Assembly: GCA_020310875.1 (NCBI GenBank)
Contig: CM035420.1
Span: 183,547,559-183,611,558, forward strand
Reading direction: 5' to 3'
DNA from: Ceratopteris richardii
Taxonomy: Eukaryota; Streptophyta; Polypodiopsida; Polypodiales; Pteridaceae
Length of the DNA: 64,000 nt
Part shown: positions 56,100 through 64,000 of the stretch, piece after piece
Layout: the number at the start of each line of letters is the position of its first letter
How positions within the stretch are numbered: the first letter of the stretch is position 1
Notes under the pieces: model-generated
What the model saw: the letters and a program-made list of their open reading frames with translations, nothing else
What the model was told of the DNA's origin: nothing
Database searches by the model: none
Made by a program: the position numbers and the translations under genes

Positions 56100-58106
56100 G
56101 TGATCAAGACCATTCTATTCTCAAGACTTTGGTGGCCCACTCTCCATATGGATGCACATACCTATGTGAAGAAATGTGACACATGCCAACGTGCACAATA
56201 TCTAGTTAGAAAAGATGAGATGCCTTTGAGGCCAATGATGGGAGGACGTGCATTCTCGAAATGGGGTATAGACTTTGTAGGTCCTATTAACCCCCCAACT
56301 AGAAACTCCCATGCAGAGTATATTATTGTAGCCACAGATTACCTTACCAAGTGGGTAGAAGTGAAAGCCACAACAAAGAATGATGCTCAGACTATGGCTA
56401 AGTTCTTATTCGAGAATGTGTTCACGAGATATGGGCTACCAATAGAGTTAGTGAGCGATAGAGGCACACACTTCTTGAATGAGGTTATTGAAAATCTTCT
56501 CCAAGAATTCTTGGTGATACATAAGAAGTCCGCCCCTTATCACCCACAAGCTAATGGACAAGCCGAGAGCACCAATAAGATCCTCTGTAACGTATTGACA
56601 AAACTGGTAAATAATAAACGCTCTGATTGGGACAAAGAACTTCATCATGCTGTTTGGGCTTATCGAGTTGCCTACAAAACGGTACTCAATGCCACCCCAT
56701 TTCAGATGGTCTTCGGACAGAATGTTGTGCTACCATTAGATTTCTTAATCCCCGCTTTAAAAGTAGCACACGAGTATGAGTGGAATGGACATGAATTGTC
56801 CTCTAGGATCTTTGATCTAGAACGCTTAGGTGAGACAAGGCTATGCGCAGCGGCAGGCATCTATGCTGCAAAGAAAAGACAAAAGGCATACTTTGATGCA
56901 CAGATCAAAGATAAAGGTTTGAAAGAGGGGGACCTAGTGCTGGTTTATACGCTAAAGCAACATGCCCGCAAGTTGGAAAAAAGAGGATACGGACCCATGA
57001 TCATTAATAGAATTTCCACTAGTGGTGCAGTTCAGTTGGCCACTCTAGAAGGAGATATCTTGCCAAACTATATTAGTGGATGTAGAGCCAAGTTATACCA
57101 AGAACCTCTTATAGAGGATATGCTTACGAGACTCAACACTGCTAAGAAGCGAAAAGAAGAGGAGTTGAGGGTGAGGGAAGAAGCACAGGCAGAGGCTAGA
57201 GAGCGTATTAGGCAAAATAAGTTAAGGCGACTAGGCCTAGATGTCAACTCAAAAGCCCCAAAATATCACATGGATATGTGCCAAAAATCGGGCATAACTA
57301 CTTCTCAAGTCATTGACCGACGTCCCTTTGTGACCATAGAGATAGGACAAGGAAAGGGTGCAAGAACTGTGAAAGCATTGATTGACTCAGGTGCAGCAAG
57401 TAGTGCAGTTAGACTATCCTACTACAAAAACTTGCAGTTGAACATCAATCCCATAGAAGCTTATCTCATAGGATTGGGAGGTGTGGAAACCTCTTGTTTG
57501 GGCGAGGTGGAACTTCCCATCTACCTGCAAGATGTTCCAATGAAAGTCAAAGTGCTAGTGTGTCAAGATGAGAACCTTACAGAACCACTTGTCTTAGGAC
57601 AAGATTGGATTTATGACAATGCAGTCAACTTGAACCTAAGAAGTCAACTTCTTCAAGTTTGGGTCCAGGGACAATGCTTTACATTAGAACTAGAAAATGG
57701 CATGCTCACAAATCCAGATGTCACATCTTGTAGTTCTCCTAGGAATAATCTTAGCAAAAGAGATGTTGTATGCGTCAAAAGCTCTATGTTGCAGGAGAAC
57801 TCAATCATGGAAGAACAAGCTCAAAGACAAGCGGACTCCTCCTCTGGTGCAAGGACTAATTCCGCCACTACAATTCAACCAACAAAGCAAGCACAACGGA
57901 ACAGGACAACTGCTATATCAAATAGACAATGGGATTTCCAAAGGGAAGTAGTGCCGGGCATGAAGCAGATATGGGTACGAAAAGGAGAGCAACCACCGGC
58001 CTTAAACCCCACAATTCCCCTCCAGGGACCCCCACCAGGCCAGAAGACGAATGAAGAAGCTAGGACAAACTCAACCACAAGATATCCGACAAGTTTGGGT
58101 GCCTAA
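56100..58106 (+). CDS. Gypsy A integrase plus second retropepsin-like domain and tail
   Basis: This is a 668-codon open frame. Residues 1-35 end the zinc finger (CDTCQRAQ). The integrase core has D58 (WGIDFVGP), D120 (VSDRGTHF) and E156 (NGQAESTNK), with 35 residues between the last two. The C-terminal region follows to about 350, then a Lys/Glu-rich helix (RKEEELRVREEAQAEARER). Residues 410-510 form a second retropepsin-like unit: ALIDSGAASSAVR with Asp429, and LVLGQDWIYD at 497-506. The rest is a Ser/Thr/Gln-rich tail with IWVRK at about 57967. The start is nominal because the frame is open upstream to the stop at 55989. Confidence 0.9.
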   Translation: MIKTILFSRLWWPTLHMDAHTYVKKCDTCQRAQYLVRKDEMPLRPMMGGRAFSKWGIDFVGPINPPTRNSHAEYIIVATDYLTKWVEVKATTKNDAQTMAKFLFENVFTRYGLPIELVSDRGTHFLNEVIENLLQEFLVIHKKSAPYHPQANGQAESTNKILCNVLTKLVNNKRSDWDKELHHAVWAYRVAYKTVLNATPFQMVFGQNVVLPLDFLIPALKVAHEYEWNGHELSSRIFDLERLGETRLCAAAGIYAAKKRQKAYFDAQIKDKGLKEGDLVLVYTLKQHARKLEKRGYGPMIINRISTSGAVQLATLEGDILPNYISGCRAKLYQEPLIEDMLTRLNTAKKRKEEELRVREEAQAEARERIRQNKLRRLGLDVNSKAPKYHMDMCQKSGITTSQVIDRRPFVTIEIGQGKGARTVKALIDSGAASSAVRLSYYKNLQLNINPIEAYLIGLGGVETSCLGEVELPIYLQDVPMKVKVLVCQDENLTEPLVLGQDWIYDNAVNLNLRSQLLQVWVQGQCFTLELENGMLTNPDVTSCSSPRNNLSKRDVVCVKSSMLQENSIMEEQAQRQADSSSGARTNSATTIQPTKQAQRNRTTAISNRQWDFQREVVPGMKQIWVRKGEQPPALNPTIPLQGPPPGQKTNEEARTNSTTRYPTSLGA

Positions 58107-58524
58107 GAAATTAGCTGCATCTCAACAAGGACAATTGCAAATATGGGTACCCAAGAAGCTCTTACATACACAACAATCTATGCTCTCCCACATGAGAAAA
58201 GTCGCAACAAAGAAGCCAAGGCGGAGCAAGGGTCAGAACCAAACACCAAGACTAAAACCAGAACAACTCGCCTCTTCAGCAAGGGTTAGAAGACCAGCCA
58301 CAAAGATATGGGTATGGAAGCCAAACGCACTAATAGCCCCCACAAAACCAAGGAACCAACCATGTGGGATACAAAATTTAAGAAACCATCCAAAGATGAA
58401 GATGCTTGAAGTGATCTCTACAGTGCCAAATGCGGTTCTAAGATGGACCCCAATAAGGAGGATTACATCATTCCAAGATCCAATGGATACCTCCACCAAA
58501 GCCGGCATCAACATCTACAAGTAA
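58051..58524 (+). CDS. Gypsy A basic tail with W-V-P-K repeats (overlapping frame)
   Basis: The 157-codon ORF overlaps the end of the previous one in another frame and continues the tail: VWVPKKLAAS, IWVPKKLLHT and IWVWKPNAL, embedded in Lys/Arg/Gln-rich sequence. A frameshift near 58080 probably split one tail. Gypsy B and C carry the same repeated motif. Basic composition suggests nucleic-acid binding, but this is inference. Confidence 0.6.
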   Translation: MKKLGQTQPQDIRQVWVPKKLAASQQGQLQIWVPKKLLHTQQSMLSHMRKVATKKPRRSKGQNQTPRLKPEQLASSARVRRPATKIWVWKPNALIAPTKPRNQPCGIQNLRNHPKMKMLEVISTVPNAVLRWTPIRRITSFQDPMDTSTKAGINIYK

Positions 58525-58576
58525 CATCGAAAGCCTCAACGAGCGACAACCACATGCTTCTTGCACAACCCTGTCT

Positions 58577-58680
58577 TTTGCACCATTCAGGTTATGCATT
58601 TCCAAAGTATGCATTAATATAGGGCCACATTACACCGCCGTGCATAGACACATTTGAGAGTCCCATGCACAAGAGCACAT
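58577..58680 (+). repeat. Direct repeat upstream of the Argonaute-like ORF
   Basis: This roughly 104-bp segment (TTTGCACCATTCAGG to AGAGCACAT) is imperfectly repeated at 59469-59577. Confidence 0.7.
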
Positions 58681-58816
58681 TGATATATGTCAATCATTTT
58701 TTTTCTGATACTAACATCTGTCTTCTTGTTTGGTGACATTGTTCCTTAAACAACAAAAAAAAAAAGAAGAGAGAGAGAGAGAGAAAGAACTTGTTCCCAG
58801 GTTTGGCTCATGAAAC

Positions 58817-59311
58817 ATGAATGAGTCATGCTTAGTTGAAGGTGGAGCTGTTGATTACTGGGCATTTATCAGTTTGGATAGAAGTGTGCCTCAGCTAGCA
58901 GATGATATAATTGCTGCCTTATCTGGTAGATGTCAAGAACTTGGCATGAACATGGCATCCACAACTATTGTTTCCCCTTACCATGCTAGGAGGGAAGAGC
59001 TTGAAGTTCCACAACTTGAGCGATGCTTCACTACTATATGTACGAGAGCATCCAAGGAGATATCTGCAAGAGGTAGTTTGGATACACTGCAAATCCTTGT
59101 ATGTATACTGGGTGAGAAGACTCATGCTTATGGTGAGCTAAAGAGAACATGTGAAACTAAGCTTGGTGTAGTTACCCAATGTTGTTTGTCGAGAAATATA
59201 AAAAAATTCAATTCTCAGTATTTGGCAAATGTTGCTTTGAAAAGAGGAAACAGACCAGGCACTCAAAGGAATTTTCATCAGTGGCCCCTCAACATGGACA
59301 TTCATCGATAA
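58817..59311 (+). CDS. Argonaute MID-domain fragment captured by gypsy A
   Basis: Residues 1-142 of this 164-codon ORF match the order and motifs of the plant Argonaute MID domain: LVEGGAVDYWAFISL (6-20), LSGRCQELGMN (35-45), LQILVCILGEK (91-101), YGELKRTCETKLGVVTQCCL (105-124) and SQYLANVALK (133-142). The 5'-phosphate pocket residues Tyr105, Lys109 and Gln121 are kept; a later lysine of the pocket and the whole catalytic PIWI domain are absent. Similarity also precedes the ATG: PRFGS-stop-NM aligns with the usual PKVGQWNM, with Trp TGG changed to TGA (58811-58813). The wording is nearest the AGO7/AGO2 type. It is in sense orientation. Whether it is translated is unknown. Confidence 0.8.
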   Translation: MNESCLVEGGAVDYWAFISLDRSVPQLADDIIAALSGRCQELGMNMASTTIVSPYHARREELEVPQLERCFTTICTRASKEISARGSLDTLQILVCILGEKTHAYGELKRTCETKLGVVTQCCLSRNIKKFNSQYLANVALKRGNRPGTQRNFHQWPLNMDIHR

Positions 59312-59468
59312 TGTTCCATCACAAATGTCGGGTGTACAACACGTACAGATACACATCAATCGACCCTTCACCATGGTAAGTATCTTCACTTTGGCAACAC
59401 CATAACCATGATAGATTAGGAAACCTCTTCGTCGGCATACCCTTGAGCACTTAGCTCAAGACCCCAAT

Positions 59469-59577
59469 TTTTGCACCATACTTCCTCCAATGCATTTTTC
59501 CAAGTAAGCATGCATAGGGCTACATTACAAGGCCGTGCACAAGGCACATATTTTACTCAACCCATGCACGAACACAC
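59469..59577 (+). repeat. Direct repeat downstream of the Argonaute-like ORF
   Basis: This imperfect copy of 58577-58680 shares TTTGCACCAT, a run like AGGGC(C/T)ACATTACA, GCCGTGCA and CCATGCAC. Confidence 0.7.
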
Positions 59578-59896
59578 TTACCCATCATTCATTATGGTTA
59601 TGAGTACGGGGCATGAGCTCCATAGGAATATCATCTTTGGAAGATTTGGAGGACATCAATGGAGGCCCACCATGACACAACCATTTGGAATCCAAGGAAG
59701 GAGCGCATACCAAGGGACAACAACTTCCAAAGGCTTTTAGTGACAAATGAAGAACCGAACAACCAACCCTGCTACATTTGGAAGGTAGACGGCTCTTGTT
59801 CCTACCAAACAGACACTACCTCTCAAAGATCTACATGGAACAACCATTACAACAAGGGTCTGTTAGGGACGACAGACTCGAGACGGAGGGGGGGAG
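59578..59896 (+). other. Gypsy A 3' untranslated region and polypurine tract
   Basis: This is non-coding sequence ending in GACGGAGGGGGGGAG (59882-59896) immediately before the LTR start. ACAAGGGTCTGTTAGGGACG (59853-59872) is conserved before the gypsy D polypurine tract. Confidence 0.85.
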
Positions 59897-60505
59897 TGTT
59901 GAAGCTGAAGGTCAAGGACAAAGCATAGGAGCACATTAAAGAGGTGGGCACACAAGAAGAAGGAGCAAGTAGGGAGCTCCAAGAAGTGTATGTCAAATTT
60001 TCAGAAGAAATCCCTACAAAAATAGTGATTTTCATCACTAAAAACCATTGTAACTACCATGTTTTATAACTCCATTTTCTTCAAGCCGAGGAGTCCTCGA
60101 GCTTGAGGAGTATTAGAAGTACCATCTTACCAATTTTCATAATTTTTAGACTTCGTTTGAGCCCTCAAATAAGCCCTAGAACCTAATTTTTAACTATGCC
60201 GGACACTAGGTCTGGACAGGTCCAAAACTACTCGAAAAACTATAAAAAGAGCTAGAGAGCTCATTTTTGGGGTTAGCTTGTTAGAGAATAGAGCTTTTGT
60301 AAGAGAACTCTTTTGCAATCGAAGCTTTCCATTGTTCCTCTCTTTGATCTTACTTTGTGCACGTGTGTGTGTGTGTATATGTGTGTGCATGTTTGTGTGC
60401 TTTCACTCACGCACTTGTGCCTTCACTTACTCGTGGTCTTCATACAGGTCCTCACGTCTCCGTGGATTGACAAGTAAAGGAGGTGGTGCTTACGCTTGAG
60501 CTACA
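59897..60505 (+). repeat. Gypsy A 3' LTR
   Basis: This 609-bp copy of the 5' LTR has the TATA box at 60241-60248 and ends CTACA, followed by the ACGTG duplication at 60506-60510. Confidence 0.95.
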
Positions 60506-60510
60506 ACGTG
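60506..60510. repeat. Target site duplication ACGTG, right copy (gypsy A)
   Basis: Identical to 49679-49683. Confidence 0.95.
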
Positions 60511-62910
60511 CGATAGGAACTACTCTGTAGGTTGCCCAAGTATTGGGAATAAAAAAATTCCTTTTGGGATATATTTAATCAAGTTCCATTTATCCAATGG
60601 AAAAATGTGAAAAGAGTAAGCTATTTCTAGTCTGACGAGAGTGAAGAAATTCCAAGAATGTAGTCTGCAACCATAATGACGGTACTTAAGTCTGTGGAAG
60701 GTAAAACATAAATTTTTACCTATCCTTAAAGGGATTTTGGGTACAAATCCAAAAGAGCATGAGCGGACGCTTAAGACTTAAGCAGTAGAGAGATTCCTAT
60801 ATAAAGTTCCCGGGGTAGGTACCTAATGTATAAGTAAGAAAGGAATCTAAAGACAAAAAGTTAAATGCTCTTTTTGCTACAAATTGGTTAAGGATAAATC
60901 AATTGAACTTGAATCTATGAAAATTCAAGTAGTTAGAATTCTGATTGGTTTTCATTTCAAAACCCTAGCAAAGAAGGATGGATGCTCCATCAAGAGGTTT
61001 TCAAGTTTCCAAGATAAAGCACGTGATTGTGAGACAATCATGTGAAGGAATCAAAACCTAGAAAATCTAGTTAGAGGTAATGCCGAAAACTTCAAAATTC
61101 TCATAAAAGAATTGAAGGGATAAGGTACTCTATCAAGAGATGTTTAGACTTTAGAATAAGTATCACCCACACATTCATGTGAATATAAAATAGGGTGGTA
61201 TGGGATACTAGATTTTATACTCAGATTGATGTAGGAAAGATGGTATGGGACATCGGACCGTGGATGATAATTATCTTTTAGTCCTAGTTTAGGTCTTGAA
61301 GTTAGGTTTGATCCTCAAGGGAATTAAAACTTTAAAGAAGGAGTTTAAATTCAAGGAGGATAAAAATAGTATCCTAAGATACTTCAAGATAACTTCAAGA
61401 TCAAGGAAACAGAAGATGTGAAGTAAGTAACTTCCAAGATCTTCTTGGAACATTTCAAGATAAAGTATTGTTAATTTGGAAAAATATTTCATAAATTTCT
61501 GAAAGAGGTTGGACTTTGATTTTGAGTTGATCTTTTCAACTAAGGATTTGATTGACTAAGTCAAGTATCAAGTTTCTAGTGTAACTTGGTAAATTCACTC
61601 TTTTGACTCAAAGAAATGCACAAGAATTGCATTCCTAGTAAGGATTCAATTCTCAGTAAGGAGTCAGAAAGACTGAATGTAACCTGAACTTAGTCTCAAG
61701 AGAAGCATTATTTGAATTCAAAACTCATCAACAGAACCTCAGTGGGTCGACACACTGATGCTGGTTACCACACTAGTATCTTGTGGTTGGATGATGTTTT
61801 CAAGTTGCTTTGAATCTTTTTGAGAATCTACCTTATTTTTCTTAAAGATAAAGAAAATGCTTCAATACCTTATTGAAAGAGATCTTTGAAAGTTAAAGTC
61901 CTGAGTCATCTAGACTTTGACTCATAGCAAGTTTACGTATGTTCGAAGTTTGAATGGGTTGTACAGAGTTTTAGTTATTTCTTTCCGCTTTCCAAATCTT
62001 TGGAATTGGCTCAGACATGGTATCTGATTTCTTTTGCAAAAGACCAGGGTTAGCCGGTTAGAATTAGATAACTAAATTGAACATCCTAGATAGATGTTCT
62101 GTACAAGAACCTTTTTCAATCTTCAAAAGATAATAAGTCTAAGTGGACTTATTTATTTGAGTTTGCTTCAAGTTATAGCACAACTGATTTTGTCGAGTCC
62201 AGTATACTCTAGAATAGAGTAGTTAGGAATTGATTGACAATTCCCAAGAACTTTTAGCTCAATTATTTGAGAGAACTGTCCTAAGTTGAACAATTTTCAT
62301 TTGAATTTGAATTGGTCAAGTTATAGTATGGTTGACTCAAAGAACATGGTAAACTTTCTCCTACAGTTTACATAGGATTTGTAAACTCATTAGGACAAAG
62401 TATTCCTCCAGTTATTTGATAAAATCAAGTAATTGTTGGATAGGTATTAACCATTGTACAAACATCCAAGTTAGATGTTTGGGACAACCAAACTTCTAGT
62501 TTTCCTAAATAAATACAAATGAATCAAGAATTCTCAAAGTCTTGATAGGGATAAGAATCTCGCCTTCGTTACTAAGTCCATGCACTAGTCATGCCTAGAA
62601 ATGGACTAGTAATTTGAATCCACCCAGTTCACATGTTTGTGCCTAGATCGCACATCGAGAAACTGTGAATTGGCCAGGGATGTTTTTAGATCCACCCTTA
62701 TTATTCTTTCACTAGTTTGTACTTTGTTCACTTCATCAATGTGCAAAATGAGACAGTGTTTTAAATCATTTGGGCAGGGATACCACCCCAGAGATGAGAC
62801 ATGTTCTTCCAGTTTTAGAACATGACCATGTTCTTCTAATTCTAGAACATGAGGCTCAGGGGTTGCCTACAGTATGTATATAGCTCTAATTTTGAGGACA
62901 AAAATATTTT
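60511..62910. other. LARD interior, right part: non-coding
   Basis: There is no ORF above about 75 codons. Near the end (62800-62852) two imperfect palindromes of the form GTTCTTCNANTTNTAGAAC occur in tandem, just upstream of the polypurine tract. Confidence 0.6.
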
Positions 62911-62925
62911 CCAAGGGGGGAAGAA
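62911..62925 (+). other. LARD polypurine tract
   Basis: CCAAGGGGGGAAGAA lies directly before the 3' LTR start TGTAATAAAG. Confidence 0.85.
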
Positions 62926-63374
62926 TGTAATAAAGTAAGTCTATGATCCAAGGGTCTGCCCAGTTCAGACATATCTGAAATCGGACACCGTTTGGTCATC
63001 CATGTGTATGACCAAAGATCTCGAGTTTAAACTTGCTAGGAGGTCTTGTGCTCTTGTGAACATAGTGATCCACTTAGCTTAGTGGTTAAGTCTCAAGGAT
63101 GTGAAGGAGAAGGTCTTGGGTTCAATCCCCATCGGGAGCATGGGGAGAGTATTTTGCCCAAAGAGATCTAGAGCCTTCTAGAAGCATCCACTTGAGTTAA
63201 CTCGAGTTGACTGGGACACTTGGTGCACATGCAATTACATGGGCGACACATGGCTGGCTAGTATCCACCTACCCAAGAAGGCAGTCCCCTGGAGAGACCT
63301 ATATATAGAGGCATTTGGTTGGGAGGAGAGTCATCTCTCTAGCACGTGGTGGTCGTAATAGTGGTTCTCTTGCA
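62926..63374 (+). repeat. LARD 3' LTR
   Basis: This 449-bp LTR has one copy of the 71-bp unit, the tRNA-like A and B boxes (63075-63085, 63119-63130) and a TATA box CTATATATAG (63299-63308). It ends CTCTTGCA, followed by AGCAC. Confidence 0.93.
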
Positions 63375-63572
63375 AGCACCCTCATAGATGGGTATGTGGA
63401 CATTGGCCTTAGTCACCATAAGCATGCTAAGCAGAGAAACAATTTCTTTAACGAAATTGTAGAGGTTATCGAGCAATTTTTGTCGTTCAATCCAAAGAGA
63501 GAATTTGGATACCTTAGTTTTATTTGGGATGAACTGCGTGAACACTTAAAAAGGCACATCATGGTTCTCTAA
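63375..63572 (+). pseudogene. Right part of the ORF split by the LARD
   Basis: After the target duplication the frame is open to TAA at 63570 and encodes, among other segments, RNNFFNEIVEVIEQFLSFN and FIWDELREHLKRHI. It joins in frame with 45512-45633. The protein is not recognised. The 63315-63374 part of the listed ORF belongs to the LTR and is not part of this gene. Confidence 0.4.
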
Positions 63573-64000
63573 ATTTTCCAAGTACTAGTGCAAAGACTTT
63601 GGAATGTCATTTCTTCATTATCAAAGACCAACAAAATGTGGATCACCAAAAGGAAATGACATTTTTGGACCTAAGGGCCTTTAAAGCTTTTGATCGGGGG
63701 CTTGGGGGCAAAAAGTAGGCGTATCAAGTGGGTCTTTTTAAGCAGTACTTGAAGGTCATCCACCTCGACTTTGAGGAGAGAAATCAAAGGGTCTTGACCT
63801 TGAAAGGGGAAGAGATTCCTTCAAGACAAACACGAGGGCTAGAGGGGCCATGTTGTTCAGATTGAGCATCGTGGTGGCCATGGGGGGCAAAAAAGGGGGG
63901 GGGGGGGGGGAACAAAAAACTAACTTACAGCTAGTAGTCCTTTGGAACTTGGTTACTTCAAAGAAAGTACTAAAAGAGATAGAAATCGTGAACACAAATC
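63573..64000. other. Spacer with a 16-base G run
   Basis: No gene is supported. A run of 16 G occurs at 63895-63910, close after GGGGGG at 63882-63887. It creates a spurious Pro-rich minus ORF. Confidence 0.6.

Larger units (their letters stand above)
49684..60505 (+). mobile_element. Gypsy A: Ty3/gypsy element with captured Argonaute fragment
   Basis: Two LTRs, a tRNA-Asp primer site, a polypurine tract and a perfect 5-bp target duplication define an element of 10822 bp nested in the LARD. The order is: LTR, leader repeat array, gag C-terminal relic, protease, RT, RNase H, integrase, second protease-like domain, tryptophan-motif tail, Argonaute MID-like ORF, LTR. The capsid and nucleocapsid part of gag is absent. 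The LTRs differ by about twenty substitutions and a few indels over 600 bp, counted by eye, so the insertion is fairly young. Confidence 0.95.
45634..63374 (+). mobile_element. LARD-like non-autonomous LTR retrotransposon
   Basis: Matching LTRs (45634-46152, 62926-63374), a tRNA-iMet primer site, a polypurine tract and a 5-bp target duplication define the element. Without the nested gypsy A the interior is about 6 kb and shows no gag or pol, so mobilisation would depend on proteins from another element. Orientation is set by the primer site and polypurine tract. Confidence 0.92.

Noticed and set aside
58690..58800. Intron remnant with branch point TACTAAC and acceptor TTGTTCCCAG before the Argonaute exon
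   Set aside because: Argonaute similarity appears to continue upstream of the AG, and gypsy C has a similar A-rich/AG tract without an Argonaute segment; left open and not claimed.

Overview
The window is plant nuclear repeat DNA. It is AT-rich and CpG-poor, and consists of LTR retrotransposons (Ty1/copia and Ty3/gypsy), LINE remnants, a foldback element and non-coding spacer. I see no intact host gene, no rRNA or true tRNA gene, and nothing bacterial. Primer sites matching plant tRNA-iMet and tRNA-Asp, and nested insertions with 5-bp target duplications, point to a seed plant with a large genome. A gymnosperm or other repeat-rich lineage is possible, but that is inference.

Layout. 1-2558: minus-strand copia (Copia-1), apparently inserted in a gypsy LTR. 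2559-9335: minus-strand gypsy remnant (D) with 3' LTR, polypurine tract and a long decayed ORF with a coiled coil; an unclassified 1.5-kb block (6115-7655) interrupts it. About 9300-13015: plus-strand gypsy tail (C) with its own 3' ORF. 13240-16640: copia pol pseudogene (Copia-3). 18290-18905: LINE end. 21860-21975: AG microsatellite. 22174-33810: plus-strand gypsy B, interrupted in gag by Copia-4 (23287-27349). 33880-35355: leader and LTR of a minus-strand gypsy (E). 35500-40300: minus-strand LINE with a duplicated RT segment. 40310-45511: minus-strand Copia-2, carrying a foldback element in its integrase (42331-43053). 45634-63374: non-coding LTR element (LARD-like, target duplication AGCAC). 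Gypsy A (49684-60505, target duplication ACGTG) is nested inside it. 63375-64000: continuation of the sequence the LARD split.

The most interesting unit is gypsy A. Its two LTRs are nearly alike, yet it lacks the gag core. Where gag should be there is a roughly 1-kb leader of about forty copies of a TCGCGA-type palindrome. Its pol carries a second retropepsin-like domain after integrase, shared with B. A tail with repeated W-V-P-K motifs follows, shared with B and C. Between that tail and the 3' LTR lies a 164-codon ORF that reads as the MID domain of a plant Argonaute (closest by eye to the AGO7/AGO2 type). Imperfect 100-bp direct repeats flank it. A retrotransposon carrying a fragment of the host silencing machinery is the candidate system here.

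Decay is dominated by C-to-T and G-to-A changes: nearly every in-frame stop in gypsy A can be derived from CAA, CAG or TGG. This is expected for methylated plant repeats. Family assignments rest on motifs read by eye, without database searches.
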